This document shows positions 32,895-43,117 of a DNA stretch of 64,000 nucleotides, piece after piece. The translations under genes and the position numbers were made by a program. Origin of the DNA: Enterobacter asburiae (lineage in GTDB: Bacteria > Pseudomonadota > Gammaproteobacteria > Enterobacterales > Enterobacteriaceae); contig NZ_VRKN01000018.1 in the NCBI RefSeq assembly GCF_008080435.1, positions 1 through 64,000 of the forward strand, given 5' to 3'. Each line of letters starts with the position of its first letter. Position 1 is the first letter of the stretch. The notes under the pieces were generated by a model. That model made no database searches and had not been told where the DNA came from. It was given only the letters and a program-made list of their open reading frames with translations.

Positions 32895-32926
32895 CTAAGG
32901 CCATCAGCAAGAGGAGATAGCCTTAG
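32895..32926 (-). promoter_or_regulatory. corA leader hairpin overlapping the corL stop codon
   Basis: On the minus strand CTAAGGCTATC pairs with GATGGCCTTAG (11 bp with one G-U) around a 10-nt loop. The stem contains the stop codon of the 18-codon ORF, so a ribosome finishing corL would melt it. No U-run follows, which fits a translation-sensed switch rather than an intrinsic terminator. Confidence 0.65.
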
Positions 32927-32979
32927 GAGTTGTTCCTGGATGACAGGGAATTGAGCCAGCATCTACTGGGTGTGTCCAA
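32923..32979 (-). CDS. corL: Candidate leader peptide CorL
   Basis: An 18-codon ORF in the corA leader starts at TTG 32979, 9 nt after an AGAGGA ribosome-binding sequence, and ends at TAA 32923. The peptide reads LDTPSRCWLNSLSSRNNS with the first residue as Met. A short leader ORF called corL is known in Salmonella corA, where its translation prevents Rho termination. Position and hairpin fit that model; I could not compare the peptide directly, so the identity is inferred. Confidence 0.55.
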   Translation of the reverse strand: MDTPSRCWLNSLSSRNNS

Positions 32980-33011
32980 GGCGAATGTCCTCTTAGCGTA
33001 ATCGTGCGCGC

Positions 33012-33041
33012 ATGTTACGCCAGCTATAACTGTGGCGTCAA
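33012..33041 (-). promoter_or_regulatory. Candidate corA promoter
   Basis: TTGACG (33036-33041) and TAACAT (33012-33017) are spaced 18 bp on the minus strand, giving a leader of about 235 nt before corA. The rest of the gap up to the uvrD stop (33042-33128) is A/T-rich and shows no clear gene or strong terminator. Confidence 0.55.
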
Positions 33042-33128
33042 CACGCAACGGAACGCTGAAGGGCATTAATTGACCTTCAATGTATAAGGCTAGCAGATTA
33101 TTACAAAATAATGATATTTTTCTGAATG

Positions 33129-35291
33129 TTAGACTGTTTCCAGCTTCGCATAGGCCGCTACCAGCCATTTGATCCCCTGCCCCTGGAACGCCACCTGCAG
33201 GCGGCTGTGCTCGCCGCTGCCTTCCAGATTCACAATGGTGCCTTCGCCAAACTTCGAATGGCGCACGCGCTGGCCCAGCTTGTAGCCGGTGTCAGTTTCA
33301 GAAATCGGTGACCCCATGCGCTGATGGCTGACCGGACGGCTGATGCTCGCCCGCAGACGCACCTCTTCCACGCACTCCTCCGGCAGTTCGCCGATAAAGC
33401 GCGACGGACGGTGGTAGACCTCTTTACCGTACAGACGGCGGGTTTCGGCGTAGGTTAGCGTCAGCTTTTGCATCGCGCGCGTCACGCCCACGTAGGCCAG
33501 ACGACGCTCTTCTTCCAGACGGCCGCCTTCATCCAGCGACATCTGGCTCGGGAACATTCCTTCTTCCATGCCGACGATAAACACCTGCGGGAACTCCAGG
33601 CCTTTGGCGGAGTGCAGGGTCATCAGCTGAACCGCATCCTGCCAGGTGTCCGCCTGCCCTTCGCCCGCTTCCAGCGCGGCGTGGGAGAGGAACGCCTGCA
33701 GCGGCATCAGGTCTTCGTCTTCTTCGTTATAGCTGAACTGGCGCGTTGCCGTCACCAGTTCCTCTAAGTTCTCAATACGGGTCTGGCCCTTCTCGCCTTT
33801 CTCCTGCTCGTACATGATGCGCAGGCCGGAGTCTTTAATCACCCGGTCGGTCTGCACGTGCAGCGGCATGTCGGCGGTTTCCTGCGCAAGGGCGTCAATC
33901 AGCTCAAGGAAGCGCTGTAATGCGCTGGCGGCGCGTCCGGCGAGCGCTTTTTCCTGTAACAGCTCGCGGCACGCCTGCCACAGCGTCAGCTGGCGATCGC
34001 GCGAGGCCTGACGGACGACGTCCAGCGTACGGTCGCCAATACCGCGGGTTGGCGTATTGACCACGCGTTCAAACGCCGCGTCGTCGTTACGGTTCGCAAT
34101 GAGGCGCAGGTACGACAGCGCATCTTTGATTTCCTGGCGTTCGAAGAAGCGCATACCGCCATAAATGCGGTACGGCATGCTCACCTGCAGCAGCGCCTCT
34201 TCCAGCACGCGCGACTGGGCGTTGCTGCGGTAGAGAATGGCGCACTGCTCCAGCGCGCCGCCGTTGTCCTGCCAGGTTTTGATGCGGTTCACCACGAAGC
34301 GGGCTTCGTCGAGCTCGTTGAAGGCGCAGTAAATCGAAATCGGTTCGCCGTCGACGCCGTCGGTCCACAGCTTTTTACCCAGACGCCCGTTGTTATTCTC
34401 AATGAGGGCGTTGGCCGCGCTCAGGATGTTACTGGTTGAGCGGTAGTTCTGCTCCAGACGGATGGTTTCCGCACCGGGGAAATCGTTGAGGAAGCGCTGG
34501 ATGTTCTCCACCTGCGCCCCGCGCCAGCCGTAGATCGACTGGTCATCATCGCCCACGATCATCACCTTGCCGGTATCACCTGCCAGCAGGCGGATCCACG
34601 CATACTGGATGTTGTTGGTATCCTGGAACTCGTCCACCAGGATATTGGTGAAGCGTTCACGGTAGTGCTGCAGGATGTGCGGCTTATTGAGCCACAGCTC
34701 GTGAGCGCGCAGCAGCAGCTCGGCGAAATCCACCAGACCGGCGCGATCGCACGCTTCCTGATAGGCCTTGTAGACGTTCTGCCAGGTCTGCTCGACCGGG
34801 TTGCCGAAGCTCTGAATGTGATGCGGGCGCAGCCCCTCGTCCTTCTGACCGTTGATGTACCACATCGCCTGACGCGGCGGCCACTGCTTCTCGTCGAGGT
34901 TCATCGCCTTGATCAGGCGCTTCAGCAAGCGGAGCTGGTCTTCGCTGTCGAGGATCTGGAAATCCTGCGGCAGGTTAGCGTCCATATGGTGCGCACGCAG
35001 CAGGCGGTGCGCCAGACCGTGGAAGGTGCCAACCCACATGCCGCCCTGGCTGGTGCCCATCAGTTGGGCGATACGGTGGCGCATCTCCGCCGCCGCCTTG
35101 TTGGTAAACGTCACCGCCATGATAGAGTACGGGGAGCAGTTCTCCACGCTCTGCAGCCAGGCGATACGGTGAACCAGCACGCGCGTCTTACCACTGCCCG
35201 CCCCAGCCAGCACCAGCATGTTGGTGCGCGAGGCGGCAACCGCGTCACGCTGTTTGTCATTAAGGCTGTCGAGCAGGTAAGAAACGTCCAT
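33129..35291 (-). CDS. uvrD: DNA helicase II UvrD
   Basis: UvrD is the SF1 3'-5' helicase of nucleotide excision and mismatch repair. The 720-aa product has Walker A GAGSGKTR near residues 30-37, motif II VDEFQDTNN near 219-227, motif III GDDDQSIYGWRGAQ near 246-259, motif V LHSAKGLEF near 565-573 and VGVTRAMQKL near 603. A Tudor-like C-terminus (LGQRVRHSKFGEG) binds RNA polymerase in E. coli. ATG 35291 is chosen over an upstream GTG. A LexA box lies 49 bp upstream. Confidence 0.98.
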   Translation of the reverse strand: MDVSYLLDSLNDKQRDAVAASRTNMLVLAGAGSGKTRVLVHRIAWLQSVENCSPYSIMAVTFTNKAAAEMRHRIAQLMGTSQGGMWVGTFHGLAHRLLRAHHMDANLPQDFQILDSEDQLRLLKRLIKAMNLDEKQWPPRQAMWYINGQKDEGLRPHHIQSFGNPVEQTWQNVYKAYQEACDRAGLVDFAELLLRAHELWLNKPHILQHYRERFTNILVDEFQDTNNIQYAWIRLLAGDTGKVMIVGDDDQSIYGWRGAQVENIQRFLNDFPGAETIRLEQNYRSTSNILSAANALIENNNGRLGKKLWTDGVDGEPISIYCAFNELDEARFVVNRIKTWQDNGGALEQCAILYRSNAQSRVLEEALLQVSMPYRIYGGMRFFERQEIKDALSYLRLIANRNDDAAFERVVNTPTRGIGDRTLDVVRQASRDRQLTLWQACRELLQEKALAGRAASALQRFLELIDALAQETADMPLHVQTDRVIKDSGLRIMYEQEKGEKGQTRIENLEELVTATRQFSYNEEDEDLMPLQAFLSHAALEAGEGQADTWQDAVQLMTLHSAKGLEFPQVFIVGMEEGMFPSQMSLDEGGRLEEERRLAYVGVTRAMQKLTLTYAETRRLYGKEVYHRPSRFIGELPEECVEEVRLRASISRPVSHQRMGSPISETDTGYKLGQRVRHSKFGEGTIVNLEGSGEHSRLQVAFQGQGIKWLVAAYAKLETV

Positions 35292-35339
35292 TGGCACCGT
35301 CACGTCATGTCGGGCAGGCGAATAGCATTCGCCAAAACC

Positions 35340-35355
35340 CTGTTAATTTATACAG
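35340..35355 (-). promoter_or_regulatory. LexA box upstream of uvrD
   Basis: CTGTTAATTTATACAG matches the SOS box CTGT-N8-ACAG exactly in both half-sites. It sits between yigB and uvrD and would place uvrD under SOS control independent of the upstream operon. Confidence 0.88.
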
Positions 35356-35367
35356 AACAATTGATGA

Positions 35368-36084
35368 TTATATCAGCGTCGTGAGGGATGCCAACCGCGA
35401 AATTTCCACGTGCGGCAGAAGACGGCTGTCCAGCGTGGTCATCAGGTCGGCGTTTTCCGGCTTGATCCAGCAGGCCTGCATGCCGCAGCGGATAGCCCCG
35501 GCCACGTCAGTGGTGAGGTCGTCGCCAACGTGCAGGATCTTACCGAGCGGCAGGTTCAGTTTTTCCGCCGCGAGGTGATACATATCGCTGAACGGCTTCG
35601 CGCGCCCGTGAGGGCCTGCGCGCAGCACGAATTCAAAGTAATCGCTAAGTCCAAACAGCTCTGGCTGGGCATTGCCATTGGTGATGGCCACCAGCGGCCA
35701 CTTTTCGGCAAGCTTCGCCAGCGTGTCGTGGGTCTCCTGCGGCACGTCGATACGGCTACGCCATTTGGCGAAGTTTTCCATTGCCGCTTCGGCCCCGATG
35801 GCCGCGTCCTGCACGCTCAGGCCCACGTTGAGCATCGCCTGCTCAACCGCACGACGACGCCATTCGGTCACGTCGTGGTAAATGTCCGGCTCGGTCTCAC
35901 GCAGGGACTGACGCAGCTTCTGAAAGTCCTTGTTCTGTATTGCTTTCAGCGCGGGATGGTAGTTCTGCACAAACGCCAGCGACTCCTGCTCGGTACGCAG
36001 GATCACCTCGCGGTTGTCATAAAGGGTGTCATCAAGGTCAAACGTCAGGGCTGAGATCTGACCAAGTGGGCGGTAAAAACGCAT
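35368..36084 (-). CDS. yigB: HAD phosphatase YigB
   Basis: YigB is a HAD-superfamily phosphatase reported in E. coli to act on FMN and on the riboflavin precursor 5-amino-6-(5-phosphoribitylamino)uracil. The 238-aa protein has the nucleophile motif [10 protein letters not shown] near residues 15-24, the second motif AITNGNAQ near 132-139 and [13 protein letters not shown] near 190-202. It overlaps xerC by one base and is part of dapF-yigA-xerC-yigB-(uvrD). Confidence 0.95.
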   Translation of the reverse strand: MRFYRPLGQISALTFDLDDTLYDNREVILRTEQESLAFVQNYHPALKAIQNKDFQKLRQSLRETEPDIYHDVTEWRRRAVEQAMLNVGLSVQDAAIGAEAAMENFAKWRSRIDVPQETHDTLAKLAEKWPLVAITNGNAQPELFGLSDYFEFVLRAGPHGRAKPFSDMYHLAAEKLNLPLGKILHVGDDLTTDVAGAIRCGMQACWIKPENADLMTTLDSRLLPHVEISRLASLTTLI

Positions 36085-36986
36085 TATTTCCCCCGTTTGG
36101 CGCGTGGATGCGCCGCGTCATACACCGAGGCAAGGTGTTGGAAGTCTAAGTGGGTATAGATTTGAGTGGTCGACAGATTTGCGTGGCCAAGCAGTTCCTG
36201 CACGCCGCGCAGATCGCCGCTCGACTCAAGCATGTGTGTCGCAAAGGAGTGGCGCAGCTTGTGCGGGTGAACATGGCTGTTCAGCCCCTGCTTAATGCCC
36301 CACTCTGCAAAGCGCTTCTGCACGTTACGCGCCGAGATCCGTTTGCCGAGTTTCGACAGGAACAGCGCATCCTCTTCGGTGCCAAACAGCCCGCGCAGGT
36401 CAAGCCAGTGCTCAATCCAGGAGACCGCATTGCGGCCAATCGGCAGGCGGCGCTCTTTGCTGCCCTTGCCCATCACCCACACTTCACCGGACTCCAGATC
36501 GAGGTGTTTGATATCAAGATTAACCAGCTCTGACAGACGCAGCCCCGCACCGTACATCACCTCCAGCATCGCGCGGTCGCGCACGGCGAGCGGATCGTTA
36601 AGGTCGATATCCAGCAGGCGGTTTACGTCGTCAACGTCGATATTTTTAGGCAGATGACGCGGGGCTTTTGGCGTGGCGATGCCTTTTGCCGGGTTGGCTT
36701 TTAAACCGCCCTGGCTCACCAGCCAGTCGAAGAAACTGCGCAGCGCTGAGAGTCTGAGCGCCAGGCTCGCCGGGCCTAACCCTTTTCTACGGCTACGCAC
36801 GACAAACCCGCGTACCGTCGCAGCGTCACATTGTTGCCAGCTTTTCAGGCCGATTTCGTCGGCAATCTGCATGATGGCATCAAGCTGACGCTGGTAGTTG
36901 AGCAGCGTGATGGGGCTAAGTTGACGCTCCACGCCCAGATAGCGGAGAAAGCGCGAGACGTCAGTGGCGAGCAGTCCGTCCGTCAT
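36084..36986 (-). CDS. xerC: Tyrosine recombinase XerC
   Basis: XerC acts with XerD at dif to resolve chromosome dimers before division. The 300-aa protein has an N-terminal SAM-like core-binding domain and a C-terminal catalytic domain. Catalytic residues appear in GAGLRLSEL (Arg), [10 protein letters not shown] (Lys), [14 protein letters not shown] (His and Arg), [15 protein letters not shown] (His and nucleophile Tyr). It overlaps yigA by 4 nt. This is the core housekeeping recombinase and not evidence for a mobile element. Confidence 0.97.
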   Translation of the reverse strand: MTDGLLATDVSRFLRYLGVERQLSPITLLNYQRQLDAIMQIADEIGLKSWQQCDAATVRGFVVRSRRKGLGPASLALRLSALRSFFDWLVSQGGLKANPAKGIATPKAPRHLPKNIDVDDVNRLLDIDLNDPLAVRDRAMLEVMYGAGLRLSELVNLDIKHLDLESGEVWVMGKGSKERRLPIGRNAVSWIEHWLDLRGLFGTEEDALFLSKLGKRISARNVQKRFAEWGIKQGLNSHVHPHKLRHSFATHMLESSGDLRGVQELLGHANLSTTQIYTHLDFQHLASVYDAAHPRAKRGK

Positions 36987-37690
36987 ACGCGCTCAATCCA
37001 GCGCTCCAGCAGCTCGGGCAGCATCAGAGCGATCTCCTGCAGCAGGTGCGTGGCTTGCCCCTGCTCATAGTGATGCGCATCGCGGCTGGTAAATAACATG
37101 ACCCCCAGATCGCCATCGCGCCCCATCAGCGACATCGCCACCGAGCCAATCGCTTTGGCTTCCGGTAATACCACCAGCAGCTCAGGCCCGTTCAACGGCC
37201 CCAGATAGTGGTGCTCATGGCCCAGACGCTGAATGCGCAGCGGTTCAAACGCCTGACGGCTGAGAGCCAGATGGGTAAACCCCGACGGCGCGCCAATACG
37301 CCAGCGGTCAGGGAACAGACGAATCGTTGCGCCTGCCAGACCCAGCTCGCGGGCCCAGCGGTGGAAACGGCTGAGGAACTCGTCAAGGCTGTGAGCCGAC
37401 GCCAGACGCGCCTGCAGATGCAGCAGACGATAGAACAGGCTTTCGTTGGTGCTGGCCTGTTCCATCAGCAGCGTCATGTTCTCTTCAAGCTGATTGATGT
37501 GGTTGCGCGAGCGCGCCATGTGCCATTCGACCAGCGACACGGTTCCGCGAACCGGATGCGGCACGCGCATCTCTTCGACGACGCGTGCATTGCGAATAAA
37601 AAACTCAGGATTGCGCAGCAGATAATCAACAACAGCTCTGTCGTCCAGTTCCGTCACTGTTTCCTGCAGTTCTTCCCCTGGTTGTTTCAT
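36983..37690 (-). CDS. yigA: DUF484 family protein YigA
   Basis: 235 aa, as in E. coli YigA. Visible features are an N-terminal helical region ([15 protein letters not shown]), the heptad-rich stretch [15 protein letters not shown] near residues 64-78 and a GAF-like C-terminal half. The molecular function is unknown. Start and stop overlap dapF and xerC by 4 nt each, so it is translationally coupled within the operon. Confidence 0.93.
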   Translation of the reverse strand: MKQPGEELQETVTELDDRAVVDYLLRNPEFFIRNARVVEEMRVPHPVRGTVSLVEWHMARSRNHINQLEENMTLLMEQASTNESLFYRLLHLQARLASAHSLDEFLSRFHRWARELGLAGATIRLFPDRWRIGAPSGFTHLALSRQAFEPLRIQRLGHEHHYLGPLNGPELLVVLPEAKAIGSVAMSLMGRDGDLGVMLFTSRDAHHYEQGQATHLLQEIALMLPELLERWIERV

Positions 37691-38511
37691 AGATGGATAA
37701 ACCCGTCATAGACATGTGCCGCCGGGCCAGTCATATACAGTGGATGACCCGGTCCTTTCCAGGCGATATCAAGCCGACCGCCCGGTAATTCCACGCGAAC
37801 CTCTTCTGCCAGTAACCCCTGAGAGATGCCCACGGCCACCGCAGCACAGGCACCGCTTCCGCAGGCCTGAGTCTCGCCCGCGCCTCGCTCGTAAACCCGC
37901 AGGCGGATGTGCTCACGCTTCACCACCTGCATAAAACCGATGTTCGCCCGCTCCGGAAAGCGTTCATGGCTTTCCAGTACCGGACCGAGGCTTTCAACCG
38001 CGGCGGTGTCAACATCATCAACCTGAATCACACAGTGCGGGTTGCCCATCGAGACGACGCCGCACAATACTGTCTGCTCGGCTGCACGCATAATATAGGT
38101 CTTTTCCGCTTTGTTTGCGCGAAACGGCACGACGGAGGGCTCGAAGTTAGGCTCGCCCATGTTCACGCGCACCAGTTCATCATCGGTGACGCTGAGCACC
38201 ATGCGACCATTGGCGGTGCTGACGCGAATATCACGCTTGTTGGTCAGCCCTTTCAGGCGGACAAAGCGGGCAAAACAGCGCGCGCCGTTGCCGCACTGGT
38301 TAACTTCGCTGCCGTCAGCGTTAAAAATACGGTAGTGGAAATCGAGGTCGGGATCGTACGGTGGCTCGACCACCAGCAGCTGATCGAACCCCACGCCCAA
38401 GTGCCGATCCGCCAGACGACGGATCAGTTCCGGGGAGAAAAACACATTCTGCGTTACCGCGTCGACGACCATAAAATCGTTGCCAAGGCCATGCATTTTA
38501 GAGAACTGCAT
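37687..38511 (-). CDS. dapF: Diaminopimelate epimerase DapF
   Basis: DapF interconverts LL- and meso-diaminopimelate, the precursor of lysine and of the peptidoglycan cross-link. The 274-aa product has the two catalytic Cys in QCGNGARCF near residue 73 and ACGSGACAA near 217. ATG 38511 gives [13 protein letters not shown] as in E. coli, with GGAG 6 nt upstream; ATGs at 38514 and 38523 are less well placed. lptM lies 35 bp upstream. Confidence 0.97.
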   Translation of the reverse strand: MQFSKMHGLGNDFMVVDAVTQNVFFSPELIRRLADRHLGVGFDQLLVVEPPYDPDLDFHYRIFNADGSEVNQCGNGARCFARFVRLKGLTNKRDIRVSTANGRMVLSVTDDELVRVNMGEPNFEPSVVPFRANKAEKTYIMRAAEQTVLCGVVSMGNPHCVIQVDDVDTAAVESLGPVLESHERFPERANIGFMQVVKREHIRLRVYERGAGETQACGSGACAAVAVGISQGLLAEEVRVELPGGRLDIAWKGPGHPLYMTGPAAHVYDGFIHL

Positions 38512-38546
38512 CATTTGCTCCATTGCGCGGGTACAGAACGTTATCG

Positions 38547-38750
38547 TCAGAGATTAACCTGAGTCGGGCCACCGTTGTCGCCACGGTCGTTAGTATTTGG
38601 CGTGGAAGACTCAATGCCGCTGTTAACAGGTTTCGTCGGCGGCGGTGCGGTTTTATCCGCAGGTGGAAAGTACAGTGGTCCCTTCAGTCCGCAGCCAGTC
38701 AGGCTAAACAGCGTGATGAGAACGGCAAGCGTTCGGAAAGCGTTTTTCAT
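38547..38750 (-). CDS. lptM: Lipoprotein LptM (YifL)
   Basis: A 67-aa lipoprotein whose signal peptide ends in the lipobox LTGC at residues 17-20. The short mature part begins [11 protein letters not shown] and then becomes Pro/Asn-rich and variable. E. coli YifL, renamed LptM, helps LptD fold and form disulfides in LPS transport. The frame is open for a long way upstream, but ATG 38750 is the only start giving a signal peptide. It is the first gene of the string that includes dapF and is divergent from cyaY. Confidence 0.93.
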   Translation of the reverse strand: MKNAFRTLAVLITLFSLTGCGLKGPLYFPPADKTAPPPTKPVNSGIESSTPNTNDRGDNGGPTQVNL

Positions 38751-38885
38751 TATAAAGTTGCCCGTAAGTTCAAATCTGTTTCTATCATCGCAGGAGAAGA
38801 CACAAAAGCAAGAGTTTGCCGCTTTCCTGCAACGGGAATTATTTAGGGTTATACTGCCGGCATCACGAAAAACAGGAACAAAACC

Positions 38886-39206
38886 ATGAACGACAGTGAA
38901 TTCCATCGCCTTGCCGACAACCTGTGGATGACCATCGAAGAACGTCTTGACGACTGGGACGGCGACAGCGATATCGATTGTGAAATCAACGGCGGCATTC
39001 TGACCCTGAGCTTCGAAAATGGCAGCAAAATTATTATTAACCGCCAGGAGCCGCTTCACCAGGTCTGGCTGGCCGCTAAACAGGGCGGCTATCATTTCGA
39101 TCTGAAAGACGGGGAATGGGTTTGCGACCGTAGCGGCGTACCGTTCTGGGATCTGCTGGAACAGGCGGCGACCGCGCAGGCGGGTGAGGTCGTGAGTTTC
39201 AGGTAG
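38886..39206 (+). CDS. cyaY: Iron-sulfur assembly protein CyaY (frataxin)
   Basis: CyaY is bacterial frataxin, an iron-binding regulator of IscS-dependent Fe-S cluster assembly. The 106-aa protein has the acidic first helix [16 protein letters not shown] near residues 18-33, then the beta sheet with [12 protein letters not shown] and GGYHFDL. It is convergent with cyaA, with a REP unit between, and divergent from lptM. Confidence 0.97.
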   Translation: MNDSEFHRLADNLWMTIEERLDDWDGDSDIDCEINGGILTLSFENGSKIIINRQEPLHQVWLAAKQGGYHFDLKDGEWVCDRSGVPFWDLLEQAATAQAGEVVSFR

Positions 39207-39242
39207 TTTTGTTGCCGCCACCCGGCAACAGCGACTCGAACC

Positions 39243-39273
39243 GTAGGCCGGGTAAGCGTTAGCGCCACCCGGC
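39243..39273. repeat. REP unit between cyaY and cyaA
   Basis: GTAGGCCGGGTAAGCGTTAGC...CACCCGGC is a REP palindrome in the convergent gap. A smaller hairpin GTTGCCG/CGGCAAC (39211-39229) precedes it, so the 75-bp gap is nearly all secondary structure. Confidence 0.82.
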
Positions 39274-39281
39274 AAAAAGGA

Positions 39282-41825
39282 TCAGGAGAAATACTGCTGC
39301 AACAGCGGCGCGGTTTCCTGATTGGCAGGCGCGGCAGGCGTTACGGCCTGGGTCCGGAACGGGATCACCTGCGTACGACCGTCGACGTTCACAATCTGGT
39401 AGAACTGCGGCAGGTTAAAGTTGATAAAGCTTGAGCCGTAGGTGAAACGGTCATGCGAAGAGGAGTAGAAGCGGCTGACGTCGCGCACCAGCTCCTCTTT
39501 ACTGCCTTCACAGTGGTGATATACCTCGGCACGGTTGGTTTCATCCAGAATGTAGATGTTGAACCCGGCATCCTCGCCCGACTCTTCAAAGAAGAACTGA
39601 ATAATCCCTTCACTGGCGAATCCGTCCACCACCTGCGGCAGCTTAACGTGGTTGGTTTCCACCTGCACCGACAGGCCGTGCAGCTTGTTGTGTGAAATCG
39701 CGCCGTAGAACTCGATGGCGTTTTCCAGCTTCTGTACCGACACGTTCAGGCGCTCGAAGAACAGGCCCCAGGTCTGGCCGGAGACGCGCAGCGCTTTAAA
39801 GCGTCCGGTTTCCTGGCGGGTACTGGAGAGACGCAGTTCGATACACTCAGAGACCAGCTGCTGCACGCGGGTACGAATTAAACCGCGCAGGTGCTGGCTG
39901 TAGCAGAACACTTCAACGCTGTCCGGCGGCGCGGCATCCTGGTGCATCTTGCCGAGAATGGTTTTCAGCGCTTCGATCATTGCCTGCTCGCCGTTGAAAT
40001 GCAGGGTACGCACTTCGTTCCACGAGTTGCGGTACAGCAGATCCACGCTGCCCACCAGGCAGTTTTGCTGCTCGCCAAAGCTAAAGACGTCCAGCTTGCG
40101 GAAGTCAAAGTGCACCACCTGATTGCGGAAGGCCGCCGTCGGGTCGTATTCCAGGTTGACGATAATCGCCAGATGACGAATCTCGCATGGACTGTAGAGC
40201 GCTTTCGGCGTTGGGGCAGGCAGACGCAGCGGGAAGTGGTGCGACACATCCGCGACCATCTCCTGCAGCTTAGCGAGATCAACCACCTCGTTGCCTTTGA
40301 TAAACAGGCGCGTGCGCGAGGTCAGCAGGCCGTTAAACCAGGCCCAGGCCACCAGCTTGTTCAGGTAGCGGTTATATTCCAGCGGCTGATGGCTGACGAT
40401 CGAATCCATGCTTGGCGCACGGTTATACAGATACCACCCGGTGCGGTTTGCGCGGCCCGGCGGCACATAGATAAAGGTCAGGTTCGGTTCTGACAGGTCT
40501 GGCGAAATCTGCGGGTTAACCAGGGTGACTTTACCCGGCAGCGCTTCAAACGCAGCGTACAGCTTACGGGTCAATACCCCGATGTCCTGCGGGCTGGCGG
40601 AAACGCTGAGGTTGTTACGACGCGCAAAGCGGATCAGGTTACGGTAGCTTTGCATCATCGCATCGAGCAGTTCGTTGTGCGCTTCACGCACCTGATCGAT
40701 TTTCCAGTTGGCCCGGTTGTCGAGCATGGACAGACGCGCTTCGTCCCATCCCCACTCTTTCACTAACTGACTGACCACTTCACGACGCCAGCCCACGCAG
40801 GCGCGCTCGCGGCTCAATTTCTCACAGACTTTGAGATAAAAACATCGACGCACCAGATCAAGACGCGTGTGGTCATCAATGGCTTTCAGGTATTCGGTAA
40901 CGCGCTCCAGCATCATGCAGTAGGCGTCCAGCCCGAAAGAGACGATCTCCCCATCGTGCAGACGCTGTTTGATGTCTTTCGCCAGCAGGCGCGGCGTGGG
41001 GTATTCCCAGGAATAGGCTTCCAGCAGCAGCGTTTTCAGCACCGCTTTGTACGGTGAGTCGATACTCTTATAGAGCTGCCAGAGGCTTGCGCCAAAATAC
41101 TCTTCTGCTGACAGAGAGCTCAGGCCGCCGAGATCCAGCCATTCGTTTGGCGTCAGTACGCCCTGCGCGTAAAGCGACATGACGTAGTCATCGTAATGCT
41201 CTTCTTCTTCACACGGGACCATATTCCACAGAATACGCTTCCCGGCCAGGCGCACAGCAGTACGATAAAATTCATCCAGCAATAAGATGTGCTGAGTCGA
41301 GCCGCAGTCCTCACCACCCAGACTGCCGCTTTCGTTATGGCGGAAACGGTTTTCATCAATCAGGAAGAAGCTCACTTCCACGCCGAGCGAGGCCGCCCAG
41401 CTCTCCAGCAGGCTGCACTTGCGTTGCAGCAGCTGACGCTCGTCGTTATCGAGCCAGGACTGATGACAGACCCAGATGTCCAGGTCCGAAGAACAGCTTT
41501 GACCTACCGATGAGGTGCTCCCCATAGAGTAAACGCCGGTAATCGGCAGTTCACCTTTTGGAGATTCCTGTGGCGGCATGCCGCGGTAGAGTTCCAGCTC
41601 GTTCAGATAATGCTGTTGGGTTTCATCAGGCGTGAAAAGGCAAATGCCCTGGGGAACGTTACCGTCAAGGTAGCCAGGCATTAGCGGATGGTGATAGTGC
41701 AATAATGTCGGCAGCAGACTGTATACCTGCTGGAAAGCAGGGCCCATAGCAGCAAGCGCGCGATCCACACGCAGTTGATTTATGGCATCCAGTCTCTGTT
41801 TCAGAGTCTCAATATAGAGGTACAA
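39282..41825 (-). CDS. cyaA: Class I adenylate cyclase CyaA
   Basis: CyaA makes cAMP and is stimulated by phosphorylated EIIA-Glc. The 847-aa product has the N-terminal catalytic half with the nucleotidyltransferase-like motif GSTSSVGQS followed by SDLDIWV near residues 102-118, and a C-terminal regulatory half. The start is TTG 41825, as in E. coli, where this weak codon keeps expression low. A CRP site about 140 bp upstream fits repression by cAMP-CRP. It is divergent from hemC. Confidence 0.97.
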   Translation of the reverse strand: MYLYIETLKQRLDAINQLRVDRALAAMGPAFQQVYSLLPTLLHYHHPLMPGYLDGNVPQGICLFTPDETQQHYLNELELYRGMPPQESPKGELPITGVYSMGSTSSVGQSCSSDLDIWVCHQSWLDNDERQLLQRKCSLLESWAASLGVEVSFFLIDENRFRHNESGSLGGEDCGSTQHILLLDEFYRTAVRLAGKRILWNMVPCEEEEHYDDYVMSLYAQGVLTPNEWLDLGGLSSLSAEEYFGASLWQLYKSIDSPYKAVLKTLLLEAYSWEYPTPRLLAKDIKQRLHDGEIVSFGLDAYCMMLERVTEYLKAIDDHTRLDLVRRCFYLKVCEKLSRERACVGWRREVVSQLVKEWGWDEARLSMLDNRANWKIDQVREAHNELLDAMMQSYRNLIRFARRNNLSVSASPQDIGVLTRKLYAAFEALPGKVTLVNPQISPDLSEPNLTFIYVPPGRANRTGWYLYNRAPSMDSIVSHQPLEYNRYLNKLVAWAWFNGLLTSRTRLFIKGNEVVDLAKLQEMVADVSHHFPLRLPAPTPKALYSPCEIRHLAIIVNLEYDPTAAFRNQVVHFDFRKLDVFSFGEQQNCLVGSVDLLYRNSWNEVRTLHFNGEQAMIEALKTILGKMHQDAAPPDSVEVFCYSQHLRGLIRTRVQQLVSECIELRLSSTRQETGRFKALRVSGQTWGLFFERLNVSVQKLENAIEFYGAISHNKLHGLSVQVETNHVKLPQVVDGFASEGIIQFFFEESGEDAGFNIYILDETNRAEVYHHCEGSKEELVRDVSRFYSSSHDRFTYGSSFINFNLPQFYQIVNVDGRTQVIPFRTQAVTPAAPANQETAPLLQQYFS

Positions 41826-41966
41826 GACGTATCGCCTGATGTTTCCGGGTGTCGCAAGCTATTCAAAACACGAATAACAGCGGACCCGCAGTATTTCAAA
41901 AAGATAACCGTTACCCTTTTTCGCCCTTATCATTTTTGGTGGTACCGACGAAAAAATGGTCTAAAA

Positions 41967-41982
41967 CGTGATCAATTTAACA
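41967..41982 (-). promoter_or_regulatory. CRP site in the cyaA promoter region
   Basis: TGTTA-AATTGA-TCACG on the minus strand matches the E. coli cyaA CRP site closely (right half-site strong). It lies in the 350-bp cyaA-hemC gap and fits negative feedback by cAMP-CRP. I see no gene in the rest of that gap (41826-42175), which carries the divergent promoters. Confidence 0.75.
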
Positions 41983-42175
41983 CCTTGCCGGTTGACCGTA
42001 AAGAAAGATGCGCTACATACAAGTGTAGCACCGTTCTGTACGTGTAAATTCCTGAATACGGCTATGGCTGACGAATACGCCGCCTTGTCCCTCTCACGCT
42101 TCATCAACCGTAAAACTGCCATCCCAGAGTCAACAATGTTAGGATGGTTAGCGATTGATAATGACGGTAACAAGC

Positions 42176-43117
42176 ATGTTAGACAATGTTTTGAGAATTG
42201 CCACACGCCAAAGCCCTCTCGCGCTCTGGCAGGCACATTATGTGAAGCAGTGCCTTGAAGCCTGCCACAGCGGATTGCGCGTCGAGCTGGTGCCGATGGT
42301 CACGCGCGGTGACGTGATCCTCGATACGCCCCTGGCGAAAGTGGGCGGCAAAGGCCTGTTTGTCAAAGAACTGGAACTGGCATTGCTTGAGAACCGCGCC
42401 GATATCGCCGTACATTCGATGAAAGACGTGCCCGTCGAGTTCCCGGAAGGGCTGGGGCTGGTGACCATCTGCGAGCGCGAAGATCCGCGCGATGCGTTTG
42501 TCTCTAACCACTATGACTCCCTCGACGCGCTGCCAGAAGGTAGCGTGGTTGGCACGTCCAGTTTACGCCGTCAGTGTCAGCTGGCGGAGCGTCGTCCTGA
42601 CCTGATCATTCGCTCGCTGCGCGGTAACGTCGGCACGCGTCTGGGCAAGCTGGATAACGGCGATTACGATGCCATTATCCTCGCCGTTGCCGGCCTGAAG
42701 CGTCTGGGGCTGGAGTCGCGCATTCGCGTGGCGTTGCCGCCAGAGCTGTCGCTGCCGGCCGTGGGCCAGGGTGCCGTCGGCATTGAGTGCCGTCTGGACG
42801 ATGCGCGTACCCGCGAACTGCTCGCACCGCTGAACCATGACGAGACCGCTATCCGCGTAAAAGCCGAGCGTGCAATGAATACCCGCCTCGAAGGGGGATG
42901 CCAGGTACCGATTGGCAGCTATGCTGAATTAACAGAAGGCGAACTGTGGCTGCGCGCGCTGGTGGGTGCCCCGGACGGTTCGCAGATGGTACGCGGCGAA
43001 CGTCGCGGTAAAGCGCAAGATGCCGAGCAGCTTGGCGTGTCGCTGGCTGAAGAGCTACTGGATAACGGCGCCCGCGAGATTCTGGCTGACGTTTATAATG
43101 GAGAGCCCCCTGCATGA
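42176..43117 (+). CDS. hemC: Hydroxymethylbilane synthase HemC
   Basis: HemC (porphobilinogen deaminase) joins four porphobilinogens into hydroxymethylbilane. The 313-aa protein carries its dipyrromethane cofactor on the Cys of [11 protein letters not shown] near residue 242, and has VHSMKDVP near 81-88 and [13 protein letters not shown] near 131. ATG 42176 ([18 protein letters not shown]) matches the E. coli N-terminus; ATGs at 42155 and 42161 are alternatives. hemD overlaps by 4 nt. Confidence 0.97.
   Translation: MLDNVLRIATRQSPLALWQAHYVKQCLEACHSGLRVELVPMVTRGDVILDTPLAKVGGKGLFVKELELALLENRADIAVHSMKDVPVEFPEGLGLVTICEREDPRDAFVSNHYDSLDALPEGSVVGTSSLRRQCQLAERRPDLIIRSLRGNVGTRLGKLDNGDYDAIILAVAGLKRLGLESRIRVALPPELSLPAVGQGAVGIECRLDDARTRELLAPLNHDETAIRVKAERAMNTRLEGGCQVPIGSYAELTEGELWLRALVGAPDGSQMVRGERRGKAQDAEQLGVSLAEELLDNGAREILADVYNGEPPA

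Noticed and set aside
32980..33168. Upstream part of an 81-codon minus-strand frame before corA
   Set aside because: Its beginning overlaps the uvrD 3' end and the candidate corA promoter; only the last 18 codons (corL candidate) lie in the likely transcript with a ribosome-binding sequence.
36084..36986. Tyrosine recombinase as a sign of a mobile element
   Set aside because: It is chromosomal XerC in its conserved dapF-yigA-xerC-yigB context with no attachment repeats or cargo.
41968..42258. Short plus-strand ORF before hemC
   Set aside because: It covers the cyaA CRP site and hemC start region in a different frame, without a ribosome-binding sequence or homology.
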